From Sabethes cyaneus (taxonomy: Eukaryota > Arthropoda > Insecta > Diptera > Culicidae): a DNA stretch of 64,000 nucleotides. The position numbers were made by a program, and so were the translations under genes. The stretch is taken from positions 11,688,001 through 11,752,000 of the forward strand of contig NC_071354.1 in NCBI RefSeq assembly GCF_943734655.1, read 5' to 3'. The notes under the pieces are model-generated. The model was not told the origin of the DNA. It did not search any database and saw nothing but the letters and a program-made list of their open reading frames with translations. This document shows positions 10,034 through 21,892 of the stretch, one piece after another. Position 1 is the stretch's first letter. The number at the start of each line of letters is the position of its first letter.

Positions 10034-10217
10034 CCATGATTATATGAACGTCCTGTAGAACTTGATCGATAGACTTCGGAGCCGATTATTAGAGTACAGG
10101 AAAATTACGGGGCTAGTGCAAAGGTCCTATCAACTCTGTAGCAGCACCGCCTAGTCGAGATTTGAACATGCGACGACTGGCTTGTTAGGCCAGCATCTTA
10201 CCTCGAAGCTAACTGAT
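10034..10217 (-). mobile_element. Feilai-like tRNA-derived SINE, copy 1
   Basis: On the minus strand it starts with TTAGCTTCGAGGTAAGATGC (A-box region), a GGCCTAACAAGCCAGTCGTC anticodon-arm-like segment and a GCATGTTCAAATCTCGACT B box. A body with CTAGCCCCGTAATTTTCCTG follows. The same layout recurs at 19853-20071, and its 3' half at 15970-16095. The layout resembles Feilai of Aedes; the family name is from memory. It interrupts the pyrimidine repeat. Confidence 0.65.
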
Positions 10218-10365
10218 CTCTTTTTTCCCTTTATTTTATTCTTCCATTCTATCATTCCTCCATTCTTTCATTCATTCATTCTTTCATGTTCCATTCATTC
10301 ATTCATTTATTCATTCGGTTTTTCACTCTTTCATTATTTCATCCTTCCATGCTTTTCCACTGAGA
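10218..10365. repeat. Degenerate pyrimidine repeat block
   Basis: Short continuation of the same repeat with CATTCATTCATTCATT runs. Confidence 0.8.
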
Positions 10366-11247
10366 AAGTATAATTCAATGCTGCAGATTTTAGTTAACAA
10401 ATTTTATGCAGATATAAGCATCTCAAAACATCTTTTTTTCTTTCAGCATACTTTAAAGCCAACACGAATGAAAAGGCTGCCGTACGCATACTGTATCCAT
10501 AAGTACATATCATAATAGACTTTCGGAAAGCAATTCCTGCTTCCTAAATCCATCCAAAAACATCCCAACCAAGGGATGAAGGCATACCAGGAACCACAAT
10601 CGGTAGCAATTTTTGGCTGCAATCACCAGAAATCAGCACCTTTATGAAATATATCAGTTTGTGGTTTGCAAAAAGTGCACTTTCCATAACTCCACCCCTT
10701 CTTCTCGAACCCCACAACTCACAAAACCATAAAATTTTCAATGTCCTGATTTGATCTTCCATCCGTACATTATTATCGTTTGCGGATTTGGGACCGAAAG
10801 CTAGGCACGAACAGAGACCGTGTCGAATGCTTCCCGGCCGAAATGAGATTTCCATCACGTTGAAAGGGGATGCTTTATGGTTGCAAGGGGTTGGGACCCC
10901 GTATGAACAGCTAATATGCCTTCTATGCATATTATCTCACCCGTGATTGGATTTCTGAGCGCCGGCTCGAGGATGTGTCTGCCTGCATGTTGCACCCCGA
11001 ACCCTGAGTTCGAACCCGACTGCAGCAGCAGCAGCAGCAGCAGCAGCAACGGCGTGAAGAAGATTTGTGGCACCCAGTTGAGTGCGGTTTCCTGTAAAGT
11101 AGTTTTCAATGAGGATTTAGCCCCAACTACTGCCGGAGAGAGAGAGATTCGAGCAATCTTCCTGGCCGGAAGAAGACCCATCGTAGCAGATTGAATCATA
11201 CTTCCTGTGCTGTATGTAAGCAATATGCACGGAACAGAACAAGTGGG
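10366..11247. other. Unassigned sequence with (GCA)n run
   Basis: Ordinary base composition. A (GCA)n trinucleotide run lies at about 11022-11048. Overlapping open frames on both strands read through it but show no conserved domain, and I do not support a gene here. Confidence 0.5.
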
Positions 11248-11395
11248 GCGAAGTGAAGGAATTTTAACGAACCAGACGGGAATCATGGTGTGGTGGGTGT
11301 CCGGCAGCAGCCTCCGGGAGAAAGCAGATGAGTTTTTCCTCCTGCCGTCACGAAGCGTAAAATTAAAAAATTATAAAATCCACTTCGCAAAATCG
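11248..11395 (+). repeat. Interspersed repeat, retroposon 3' end, copy 2
   Basis: Second copy of the repeat at 5742-5880, better preserved at its left edge, ending in AAATTAAAAAATTAT. The left flank is non-repetitive. Confidence 0.6.
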
Positions 11396-12190
11396 TCCGC
11401 CGCTTGTTTGCGAAGTTTTCTTCTTCATTTTTTTTTCTCTTAAACTGTAAATAATCTTATCTCGGAACATTCGCGTGCCGGAAGAAAAGTTTATTTCACG
11501 TGCGCTATCTGTGACGAACCAGATTGCCTGTGACCCATTAGGGTGCTACAATTATGGTCTCCCAGGGCGAACCAAATGGCTCCTCCGTCCAATGCATTCC
11601 GTCAGCATGCTTTTTTCTCCAGCCAACATGAAACATCCTAATCACCTTTTATTACACCCCAGACTTTCCTCTCCAGCCGACAGCAATGCCACTCTAAGTT
11701 AACTGTGCGACAGCATAGCAGCATGTCGGGGAGGAATATGAAATTCATCTTTTCTTGCCTTTGGTGTGCCGGCGAAAACAAAACTCCAGCTCAAGCTCAA
11801 GCTCATCGTCGTTGCTTGCTGATGGTAAAATTCACAACAAGTGCCCAAATTCAGGCGGAGGCAGATAATGTCACAATTCGTGTTTGCATACTGATAAGCG
11901 TCACGGCTGTGGAGGTACTAGTGGTGGTGGGTGTGGTGGTAGTTTGCTGACACTGGAAGTAATTGTTAAGCATTCGAAGATTGCGTCTGAGATAGATCCC
12001 AGTGGCAGCAAAATGTGGACGAAGATGTATTGCGCTGATGCAGCAGATGCGTTGATTATTACGGCTGTCATGCGAAGCTGAGTAAAAAATATACCAACTT
12101 GTTTGACTGACGGATGAATTGACGAACACGTTGAAAGCTGATAAAACTCTCCGAAGATGGACGAAAGGCTGTAACAGTTTAATTGTTAGT
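11396..12190. other. Unassigned sequence
   Basis: No recognisable gene or repeat apart from a GGTGGTGGGTGTGGTGGT purine/GT patch near 11920-11940. Confidence 0.45.
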
Positions 12191-12194
12191 AAAA

Positions 12195-12345
12195 TATATC
12201 AAAACTTTTGTTGTTTTCGTTCATCGTTTTTCGTTCCTCGTTCAACGTTCATTCTTTTATTCTTCTATTCTTCCATTCTACCATTCTTTAATTCTCTCAT
12301 TCTACTATTCTTCGTGCTCAATTCGTTTCTCATTCATAATGTTTC
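12195..12345. repeat. Degenerate pyrimidine repeat, last block
   Basis: The final block of the TTCTTCCATTC repeat, ~0.5 kb upstream of the chitinase promoter. Confidence 0.75.
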
Positions 12346-12816
12346 GATCATTCATAACTTTCGTTTAAGCAAATCTAATTATCACACCACATAGCGCAAA
12401 CAAATCCTACTCTAACCACACAAACTACCACAACATGGAGACTGAATCAACTGCTCCAGCACCGCCCGGGTCAATGGCGGCCCTCGAAAAACGACAGCAT
12501 CATGCTGTCATGGAACTTGTCTGGGCAAACATCCGCTCATTCATGTTAATGGCCACCATTTACAACTTTGCACCCCCAGTGCCTGGGTCTGGCAATACCG
12601 TATGTATCCGAACCAAACAAAAAAAACTTCCATGATAGCGCACGTCGCGAAAAAAAGCACCCATTCGCAAACATAAGTAAAATTAAGTCTCTATCGTACT
12701 GTCCAAATAATCGTCAGCAAATATCAGTATCTCTTTCAAAGGCCGGTACCTTTACTTCTTTATTTTTTTTTCGGTTTGTGTGTCGGGCAGTTAAGATAGA
12801 GGAGATTCGCGAAGGA

Positions 12817-12860
12817 TATAAAAGTTTTCCCATTCCATTCGGGTCCATTTTGCTCGCAGT
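12817..12860 (+). promoter_or_regulatory. Chitinase core promoter (TATA box and initiator-like site)
   Basis: TATAAAAG at 12817-12824 lies 156 bases before the start codon. An initiator-like TCCATTTT puts a start-site A at 12847, 30 bases from the first T of the TATA box, the usual insect spacing; a CAGT at 12857-12860 is an alternative. An AGATAG (GATA-type) site lies ~25 bases upstream of the TATA box. Transcription has not been shown. Confidence 0.6.
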
Positions 12861-12972
12861 GAGTGAGCGGACCATAGTAGTGCGGAAAAGTTTGATCGCA
12901 GCCAGCAATAGGGCGATCATAGTTACCGATTTTTACCGACGTGTGAGAAAGCAAACAGAAAACTACAAAACA

Positions 12973-13036
12973 ATGAGGATTTATCTCTCCCTAGGGGTGC
13001 TGTTCTGCGCTGTATCGACACTGAGCGCTGCAACTG
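12973..13036 (+). CDS. Shared signal-peptide exon (exon 1) of the chitinase locus
   Basis: The ATG at 12973, in context CAAAACAATG, opens 21 codons reading MRIYLSLGVLFCAVSTLSAA plus Thr, a typical secretory signal (one Arg, hydrophobic core, small residues at the end). A donor G|GTAGGA follows at 13037, leaving phase 1. It joins exon 2 at 13267 (TTTCAG|ATAAAG) to give Asp-Lys. The first exon of the downstream paralog, at 21893, starts with the same ATAAAG after an acceptor and has the same phase. This exon could therefore be the leader for both proteins. No other start exon is visible for the second one. Confidence 0.8.
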
Positions 13037-16000
13037 GTAGGATATTGTTCTTTTTGAGGATTTAAAGTTAACCCGCGACTGTGTTTTTTTCTCGTCATAT
13101 TTGTTCTCTTCCGGTTGACTGCGATTTGAGTGTCGGCTTCGCGAGTGAATGTGATATTGTGATTTTCTAGATGAAATAAAAAAATATGACTACTTAAAGG
13201 AAAGTTGCCGAACGTGACTTGGCGTGAGATCACTGATGTAGGGTGTTGTTTTGCTTTCGGTTTCAGATAAAGTGGTGTGCTATTTTGGCAGTTGGGCAAC
13301 CTACCGCGTGTCCAACGGAAAGTTTGACATCGAAAACATTAATGCCAACCTGTGCACGCACATAATCTATTCCTTTGTGGGAATTGATCCGACCGGATAT
13401 ACGGTGAAAATTTTGGATACGTATAACGATGTCAATTTAAGTGAGTAAAACATTACAATCCGCTCGAATGGAATTGGAGTTCACACCACCCGTCTACTCC
13501 ATTGTTTCAGATGGATTCACCCGATTCGTTGCTCTGAAGCAGAAAAACCCAAGCGTCAAGTTACTTTTGGCGGTGGGAGGCTGGAACGAAGGCTCAACAT
13601 CTTACTCCAACATGGTTGCCTCGTCCGTAACCAGGAACGCTTTCATCCAGTCGGTGGTTTATCTACTTAAAACCTACAATTTCGATGGTTTCGACATTGA
13701 CTGGGAATATCCGACGCTTAGAGGAGGAATTCCGGATGATCGTGTCAACTTCATAACTCTCTTGACGGAGATGCGCACTCGCTTCAACAGTGAAGGCCTG
13801 TTGCTAACCATCGCGGTGGGTGCCACGAAAGACTATCACCGATCGGCCTACAATGTGCCGGAAATTAACAAATATGTCGACTTCGTCAACCTAATGACGT
13901 ACGATATGCACGCTTACTGGGACGCTAAGACTGGCCACAACGCGCCGCTGTACGCCGCAACCTGGGAGACCGACTCCGTCACCAGCATGTACAATATGGT
14001 AAGTCGATCCTATCTGCTGCGGTTTCCTCCGGTAAAATGATGATGATATCGTTATCTGCTTTATTGCATGCTGGGTGGTGTGCGAAACCATATTTACCCT
14101 TTTATGTTGGTTGTAAACTGGTGAGTCTGGTATTTAACGCAAGATAAAAATAATGGGCACAAACAAACTGGGCGACGTGACTTATTTGGGATTATTGCCT
14201 AATTGATGGTTCACTTTGTTCTAACATATTACCGGCGGAATAACCGAATTCAATTGTCACATATTTCTTAAATTAATTTCAAGTTACTTTTCTCTTGGAA
14301 CACTTCACAACTTTACTCAAAATGCGACTTCTATCGGTTGATTGTTCAAATTTTATAACTTTCTAATCTTTATTTTGCTTTCAGTCAGGGCAATTGATTT
14401 TAATTAATTATAATACCACTTGTTAAAAAGTATGAAAAATAATTCAAAACTGCCAAGAACGAAAGAACAACGATTCGGAAACGGAGATCTTGTTCAAGCT
14501 GCGAAAGCTATAGTCTGCATTCGGCATTGTGCTGTCGCGACGGTCACTCGTTTCCTTAAGTTCGAGCCGTGAGCCGCTTTAATAGCTAGGACTGAACGCT
14601 GTAAAGTTTACTACGTTCAGTCAGCATTATACTTCTGGGCAGGGAGGATGATACAGTTGTTGGGATCATCTACAGCCGGGCTGTTAATTATACACCCCAT
14701 CACCCCATGCTCCACTACACCTTACGCCAATTTTACACACTTATTTAATTTGTTGCCAACGCTTCCAGCAATTGAAAGAACTTCCGCTTTCATCGAAGTC
14801 TAACAGACAGCGAAATTCTAAGCGAATAAAGATTTTTTCTTTCATTTCTTCAAATTTACACTAGGCAAAGCCGCTTTAACTTATTTTCAAAAATACCGGT
14901 ATTGTAGTTTTCACCATAATGAATGCTACGGTCTCCTCCAGTCTATTCACAAATTTTTCCTTCATCCCCAAATTGGAACACCCTTGCATCATCCTCTTCA
15001 TGATCGTTCACAGATATATTCTTTTCTCTGTTTTCAATCCCACTATTCGCAGATAGTGGCTTGGAGATTTCGTCTGCTTGTTTATTCAATGTATCACTCG
15101 AAAGGCTTGGAAAATATTCCAAATTCTGCTTTGACGGCAGATCCTTTGACGGCAAGAATGCTCAAAAAGCGCAAAGATCCCCGTATTCCGATCACGGTCT
15201 GGCATCTTTGGAACAAATAAATGAAACTGACTTTCTCTTACCATCGCTTCATACATAAAGCCACTTGTTTCATTTGTTGAACAGAACGTTTCAAGCAAGC
15301 TTCAGCTGAAGAAGGTGACTGTTTCAAATAACTACGACTGACATTCAGGCACGATTTCTCGATGTTGGATAGGTTAATTATAATATGCGGTAAATTGCAG
15401 CAAATGTTAATAAAATTCAATTCAATTGCACTCAACGTTGCTGGCCTTCCTTTGAATATTTGACAGAAAAACACAATTGAAATTTTAAAACCAGTCGTCG
15501 TTTTATTAACGCTGATTGAAGCCAGTTTTGAAACAAAGCGCCGTTATTTGAGTGGAAATTGAAGCTTCATAACTTCATTTTCGAGTAACTATTGTAAGTG
15601 ACGTGGCCGGGGGCTGACCTTGTTTCCTTCGAATAATTTGGTGGTTTTCAAATATCAAGTTGTCCAAAAATAAATTGAAACGCGACGTCTTGCTCATACA
15701 TTAACACATTTTCACAGCAAAGAAGCTCTACTGTACCCTAAATGGGTTAAAGCGTTATAATTATTTGACGCACAGTTTCAAACGGAAATACCGTTTTTTT
15801 CGTTTCCAAAACTTGTATTTCGGTATCCAAAAATTGATCGGTATTACCGGTGTCGGTACTACCGGTCAAACAGCCCTAGTATACAGCCCTGTTTGCCCCC
15901 CAGTTAGCTTCGAGTTACTTTGCTGGTCTAACAATCCAGTCGGCTTACTTTAGAATATCGGCCGGAGGGGTCTACAAGAGTCAGTAGAGTCCTAATACTA

Positions 16001-19000
16001 GCCCCGTAATTGTCATGTACTCTAATAGCCCTAAGGATAGAGAAGATCCAAGACTTAAAGTCATTCGAGCCCAAGGCTTTGCTTTGCAATACAGTTTGTT
16101 TTTCTTTTTAAACTATTGGCTTTCGGGATAACGGTTTTCGGTGAAAATTCCAAATTGTTCAATTTTTTTTAATTACGTTTCGACTTACTTTCATACTCAG
16201 CCATCATCAGATTAGTCAAATTTTATAGTAAACTAACTTTATAGTAAACTGTGTTGTACATAAATCCTGAATCTCGGATGACCTTTATCACAATATCGAG
16301 TTTTGCAAATTTCTGAGGAGTTCATGGGTGTTTTAATTTACAAATTTTGCTCATAGTAAAATAGAAAACAACTCCCCCCATTTCTTAGTCTAATAAAATA
16401 AAGCGGATAGTATTTAAACATTCGCCATCATTACAAACCATTTCGCCGAATACCATTTTGCGGAATACCAATTCTTGGTTGACCATAACGCGGAATATAG
16501 AGTTTCGCAGAATACCACTTCACGAAAAACCTTACGCGGGATGTACCATTTAACGGAAAATCTTTGCGTAGAAAGTACCATTTCACCCAACTGAAGGAAA
16601 GTAATAGAGGCCAGTAGATCTAGGAAAATAAATAAACCTGGATAGAGGTGATCTCTACGGGGGACTGCCACCCCTCCGCAATGGCCGGTGCTTCCGACAG
16701 CAGGTCGCCGGCAACACTTTCGGGCTGTGGTCGTCTTGCGCGGAATTATTTAATGTTACTATTGATAGTTTTTGGTAGTCTTGTTATTGACTAATGTTTT
16801 ATGAAAGAGTCTGAAATTTTTCGAGTTCGATTGGTTTTTGAGTTACGCAAAAATTTTTGTTTTATTTGTATGAGTCCTTATCCCTCTACCACAGGAGTGA
16901 GGGGTCTCAAACCATCATAAAAAAATGCTCCACTTGCTTGATTAGTTCTCTTGTTATGAGGATATTTGTATTTCATTTGTATAGCAGCCCCCGCACTATT
17001 GAAAGGGGGAGGGGTCATCACTTGCCAAATTTTGTTCCATTTGCTTGATTAGTTCTCGAGTTATGCAGAAATTTGTGTTTCATTTGAATCCGAGCCCCCC
17101 CTCTTAGTGAGGGGAGGAGTCTCTAATCATCATAAGAACCTTCCCTGGCCCCAAAAACCTCTACATGCAAATTTTCAAGCCGATTGGTTCAGTAGTTTTC
17201 GATTCTATAAGGAACATCCCGACAGACAGACAGACAGAAATCCATTAAACTTTTTTTGTCCGCTATCCTATCCTATTTTTCCTATCCTATTTATCCTATC
17301 GCAAAGGCAGTTCGCGTCGTGCGCTATTTTCTTCGTTTTGATTTTAAAATAATAGAGCGTCCCGGTCCCAGAGTTTCACATTCCAAGACCAATAGTGTAC
17401 CTTTCCCACTCCCAATCAAAGAATATTCTAGTCCCAGCCCAAGAGTATCAGAGTCCAACTCCTAATTTTCAATCCAAGTGTCTCAGTTCAGTCCTAATGC
17501 AAAAGTGTTCGCAATCCATTTGAAGAGCTACTAGTCCTAATGCAAGAGTATCCCAATTCCAGTCTAACAGTGACTCAATCCACAACAAGAGTGACCCAGT
17601 CTCAATCGAGGAGTGTCCTTGACTCAAGCAAGAGTGTCCCAGTCTCAGTCAGAGTGGGCCAATCCTAACCAAGAGAGATCCCAATCCCAGTCAAAGTATG
17701 TTCCTAGTCTCAGTCAGTGTCCCAGTCCAAGTCAAAAAGTGTCCCAGTTCGAGCGAAAGATCAAACCCAATCCTATTTCAAGAGTGTACCAGTCCAAAAC
17801 CAAGATTGTTCAAGTCCCAAATCAAGAGTTCCCCAAACCCACTTTAGGAGTGTTCCAGTCAAATATAAGTGTCCCAGTCAAATAATCTTCCAATTCCATT
17901 CCGAAAGTGTCCCATTTCAATCCAACAATGTCCCATTCCCAAACGACGAGTATTCCAGTCCCAAACAAAGAGTGTCCTAGTTCCAATCCCGGCCCCTATC
18001 CCAATCCCGATTCCAGCCCTAGTCCCAGTTCCTGTCCTAGTCCTAGTCTCAGTCCCAATCTTAGTCCCAGTCCTAGTCCCAGTCCCAGTCCCAGTCCCAG
18101 ACTCAGATCCAGTCTCAGACCCAGACCCAGTCCCCATCCAAAGTCCCAATCCCACTCTCAGTCCTAGTCACAATCCAAAGTGTTCAGCCCCAGTCCAGAG
18201 CTCCATTCCCAGTCCGAAGTGTTCGAGTCCCAGTACAAAGCGTTCCAGTCCCTGTCTAAAGTGTTCCAGTCTCAGTCCGAAATGTCCCAGTCCCTGTCTA
18301 AAGTTTACCTTTCCCAGTCCGAAATGTTTCAGTCCAAGTCCGAAGCGCTTCAGTCTCAGTCCAAGGCGTTCTAATCCCAGTCTAAGAGGGTCTCACTCCA
18401 CAGTCCCAGCCCAAGAGTGTCTCATTCCCAGTCCCCATCCAAAAGTGTCTCTGTCCCAGTCCTCATCCAAAAGTGCCCCAGTTCAATCTAGCAGTGTCCC
18501 AATCCTAAACCAATAATGTCCCAGTGCCAATCCAGGAGTCTCCCAGTCCCAACAAAAGAGTGTCCCAATCCCGGTCCCAATCCTATTACCAGTCCCAAGC
18601 TCAATGCAGTTCCAAGTTTCAGTTCCAAAGTACCACAGTCCCAATAGCATCCCAGCTTCAAAGTTTCAGTTCCAAACTTAGTGTCCCTGTCTCAGTTCCA
18701 CTTGCAATCGTACTCTCAGTTTTCGTCCCAGAGTGTCTATTCTAGAATTCCTGTTCCAGAGACCATGTTCTTATCCAAGACTCCCTATCCTAGAATCTTA
18801 TTTACAGAATCCCTATCCCAGAGTCCTTGTCCCAAAGTTCTTGTCCCAGCGTCTTTGTCCTAGTGTTTCAGACTTTCTGTCGCAACACCTCTATCCCTAT
18901 GTTCCTCTCTCAAAGTGTCCTAATCTTAGCCCAATTGTGTCAAAAACCCATTTCAAGAGTCGTTTCCCAGTCTTAATACTAGTATGCTAGTCAAAGAATG

Positions 19001-21717
19001 TTGTAAACTCATACCGAAAGTGTCCCATTTCAATCCAACGGTTTCCCAATCCTAAACCAAGAATGTTTCAGTCCCAATCCAAGAGTGTCCCAGTCCCAAT
19101 CAAAGAGTGTTCTAATCCCGATCCCAGTCCCAACCTCAATCCCAGTCCTCATTCCAGAGTTCCCAGAATTCTGTTCTAGAATTCTAGAGTTCCTATTCTA
19201 GGGTCCCTGTTTCAAAGCCACTGTTCCAGTGTCTCTGCTCCGGAACACTTGTCCCAGAGTCCATGATAACAAGTGCTAGTCCCATATTTCTCAGAATTCC
19301 TGTTCCAGAACCCCTGTTCCAGAGTAGTTGCTTCAAAAGTCCCAGTCCCTGCTCCAGAGTCCCTGTCCCTGAGTCCAGGTCCAGGATATTGTTACCAGTT
19401 TATTAGAACTTTTTAAACGCAAGGCGTTCATTCGAGTCCTCCACGTCCAGGAGTTTCAATCCAAAAGTATCAAAGTTCCAATAACATACCAGTCCCAACC
19501 CCAGTTCCAGTTGCAGTCGTACTTTTAGTCTCCGTCCCAGTTTGTATATTCTAGAGTCCCTGTTCCAGGACTCTGTCCTGTCCTAGATTCTCTGCCCCAT
19601 TCACAGAATCCCTATACCAGAGTCCTTGTCCTAGAGTGTTTGCGCTAGAGTGTTTCAGATTTTCTGTCTCTATCCCTGTGTTCCTCTCTCAAAGTTTTTC
19701 TCCCAGAATCTCTGTCCCAGAGGCTATGTCATTGTCTCAGACTCATTGTTACATGATCTTTATCTCAGCATCCCTGGCCAAAGGATTCTTTCCCAGATGT
19801 ATTGCCCAAGAAATAATATCGCAGAGCCTCAGAATCCCAGGTCCAATAGCAAAGCAAAGCAATGCGTAGATGCTACATTCCGTTATCGAAATTTGACCTT
19901 CTGTTTTTATACGGCAGACTTCGCAGCCAGCTGTTAGAGTGCAGGACAATTGCGGGGCCAGTTGCTACGATCCTATTGACTCTGACAGCCTCTCCCAGTC
20001 GAAATTCGAACATAAGACGACTGGATTATTAGGCCAGCGTCATACCTCGGAGCCAACTGGGAGGCTCCAATATCCCTAACCAAAAAGCTGTGCCCCAGAG
20101 TAGCTGTTATCCCAGTTCCACAGTCCCAGTTGTTTTAGTCACCATCCGATAGTCTCAGTCCCAATTCCAGAGGCCCAGTCTTAACCCTCCGTTACTCACG
20201 CTGTTGTATTTTGTACAACGCCTGTGAACCGTTGACTTTATCTCGGTATATCTTGGGATTCCAGCAATAAAGAAAATGATTGTTATCAGCAAAGTTGATC
20301 CGCAGACCAAGATATTTCAAACGGTGGAAAAAGTTTCATACGTTTTTCACCAAGTGGTGCCATTAAATCGAAGTTGGCGTGTAAGTAACGAACGGTTAAA
20401 ATCAATGTTGCAAACCGAGCGAGAAGCAAACGTCGTCTACTCTCACACGAGTGAGTATGAGAAGCATAGCATTCAACGTCTAGGCCGCACACGCAAGCGT
20501 AAAACAAACAGCCACCGTTGCTGTGTGCAGGCATTCTGCTACCTACACACTCGCGCACGCACATCCTCACGTCGTCTTCCTGCATAGCTTATTCGTGAGT
20601 CAAACAAGCATGCTTCCCACACAGATCCTTCTATTTACTGACGATCTAATGATCTATATTCATACTATGCATGCTCAAAGTGCTCTAATGCAGTGCTTTC
20701 TACTGCAAACAGATGCTATCCCATCGGTATTCCATATTTTTACAGCTTTCAACATATTCATAATTACGTATTTCTTCTGAAATCAAAAATTTCTCTATTG
20801 ATAGCAAATTTTTAATGCTTGAGTTATGGAAGAAACGAAAAATTTTATTCTTTTATTCGCTTGCAGGCCGCCTGCGTGCAAGGCTGGTTAGATGACGGTC
20901 TCGACGCAAGTAAGCTGGTCGTAGGCATTCCCGTCTACGGGCACACATTCACGCTAGCTTCAACGGCAGACACCGGAGTCGGCGTTCGCACAACCGGACC
21001 GGGAACAGCTGGAACCTACACTGCCGAAGGAGGTACCCTATCGTATCTGGAAATCTGCGAAAGGCTGAAAACCGGCACCTACACCAAAGCGTGGGACAGC
21101 GTGCAACAGGTGCCTTACGCATTCTCCGGAAATCAATGGATTTCGTTCGACGATGTAACGTCGGTGGCGTTGAAGGTGGCTTATGCCAAAAGCAAAGGGG
21201 TTGGTGGTGTGATGGTGTGGTCCCTGGAATCGGACGATGATCAGAACATTTGCGGCGCCGGAGCATATCCGATCGGTACGGCAATCTACAATGCAGTGTT
21301 CGGATCCAGCGGTACGGTAACGACGACTACAGTGCAAACGACGACCACAACGAAAGCTGCCGCTACGACAACGACAACAAAAGCTGCCACCACCACAACA
21401 ACCACCACAAAATCACCTGTCACAACAACGACCACGGCTAAAATTACAACAACCACCGCCAGCGGTGGAAAACTTATTTGTCCTTCTTCCGGGTATAAGC
21501 GAGATCCAAACGACTGTGGCGCATTTTACCAGTGTTCCCCGGGCTCGTAAGATATTTCACATTGTCTGCCCTTCAAATGACCACACAAGTTTTTTTTTCT
21601 TTTTTTGCTTTGTTTTGCAGAGTCGTCAACCCAGATTGGCGCATTAAGTGCCAACCAGACCTGTATTTTGACGAAAATTCCAATACCTGTAACTGGGCTT
21701 ATCTAGTTAGCTGCTGA
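12973..21717 (+). CDS. Secreted GH18 chitinase with CBM14 domain (gut-type endochitinase)
   Basis: Five coding exons: 12973-13036, 13267-13440, 13511-13998, 20867-21546 and 21621-21717. All introns are GT-AG and phases match, giving 500 residues. Order: signal peptide (1-21), GH18 barrel (about 23-370), Thr-rich linker (~375-445) likely O-glycosylated, and a six-Cys CBM14/peritrophin-A domain (last ~55 residues). The strand-3 motif LLLAVGGWN (GGW 102-104) is present, as is the catalytic FDGFDIDWEYP with Asp138, Asp141, Asp143 and acid Glu145, so the enzyme should be active. MTYDMHAYWD and GGVMVWSLESDD complete the barrel signatures. It hydrolyses beta-1,4 links of chitin extracellularly. The length and one-GH18/one-CBM14 plan fit insect group IV (midgut) chitinases. 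Intron 3 (6868 bases) is packed with repeats. A polyadenylation signal lies at 21784. Confidence 0.93.
13999..15940. other. Chitinase intron 3, 5' part
   Basis: Begins with donor GTAAGT. Contains no clear repeats. Two short overlapping minus-strand open frames (15298-15086 and 15155-14943) have no recognisable motif. Nothing else is supportable. Confidence 0.6.
15970..16095 (+). mobile_element. Feilai-like SINE, 5'-truncated copy
   Basis: Carries CTAGCCCCGTAATTGTCATG and the 3' end AAGGCTTTGCTTTGC shared with the minus-strand copy at 19853-20071. The tRNA-like head is missing. Confidence 0.5.
16200..17250 (+). mobile_element. Second, shorter copy of the 2.5-kb interspersed element
   Basis: Matches 6000-8515: GTGTTGTACATAAATC start, TACCATTT tandem block (16430-16590), GC-rich segment, about three ~145-bp units, and the end AACATCCCGACAGACAGACA, then GAAATCCATT. 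It lies inside chitinase intron 3 in the sense direction and lacks the MITE at 6118-6414. Confidence 0.75.
17352..19850. repeat. Degenerate minisatellite (CCCAGTCCCAATCCAAGAGTGT-like)
   Basis: About 2.5 kb of imperfect copies of a ~20-25 base unit built from AGTGTCCCAGTCC plus CAATCCAAG, strongly strand-asymmetric (C-rich, G-poor on plus). Between about 18000 and 18130 it collapses to a 6-base CCCAGT repeat. Open frames (for example 17869-18516) are Pro/Ser/Gln-rich artefacts of the repeat. The block lies within chitinase intron 3 and continues after a SINE. Confidence 0.9.
19853..20071 (-). mobile_element. Feilai-like tRNA-derived SINE, full-length copy
   Basis: On the minus strand it begins TTGGCTCCGAGGTATGACGC (A-box region). 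An anticodon-arm-like segment and the B box ATGTTCGAATTTCGACT follow, then a body with GGCCCCGCAATTGTCCTG, and the end is ATTGCTTTGCTTTGC. It splits the intronic minisatellite, so it is younger than that array. Confidence 0.7.
20072..20180. repeat. Degenerate minisatellite, remainder after SINE
   Basis: Short continuation of the CCCAGTTCCACAGTCCCAGT array on the far side of the SINE. Confidence 0.7.
20181..20866. other. Chitinase intron 3, 3' part
   Basis: Non-repetitive intron sequence ending in the acceptor TTCGCTTGCAG before exon 4. No alternative signal-peptide exon with a phase-1 donor is visible. Confidence 0.55.
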
Positions 21718-21783
21718 TGCATAAACCAAAGAAAACTCTTCATTTTATCTTTCTTTTTGTCAGACAAAATTTGTCTCCGTTTA

Positions 21784-21789
21784 AATAAA
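21784..21789 (+). terminator. Polyadenylation signal of the catalytic chitinase
   Basis: AATAAA 67 bases after the TGA stop and ~100 bases before the first exon of the second GH18 unit. It would end the first transcript before the paralog. Choosing between this site and read-through would decide which protein is made. Confidence 0.6.
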
Positions 21790-21892
21790 CCATCTTCTTT
21801 TGTCTCTAAAACTTGAAGTGTTGTTTCAATTCATAAATATTTACTCCAACAGCGTGCGAAAAATTCTAATTTCAATTCATTTCCTTCAACAG

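Noticed and set aside
10916..11286. Open frames with a poly-Ser or poly-Leu stretch
   Set aside because: The homopolymer comes from the (GCA)n run; no domain or splice context supports a gene.
14943..15298. Two overlapping minus-strand open frames in chitinase intron 3
   Set aside because: No recognisable motif and no shared frame; could be a decayed element but I cannot support an identity.
16310..16335. A clean empty site for the MITE at 6118-6414
   Set aside because: The paralogous copy also lacks ~40 bases of neighbouring sequence, so the junction may be a larger deletion and does not prove the target duplication.
17869..18516. 215-codon Pro/Ser/Val-rich open frame
   Set aside because: Translation of the intronic CCCAGT minisatellite; several frames are open at once, and codon content is dictated by the repeat.
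21717..21788. Short ATG frame overlapping the first chitinase stop, with a hydrophobic patch, as a leader for the second unit
   Set aside because: It ends in a stop after 23 codons and has no phase-1 splice donor that could join 21893.
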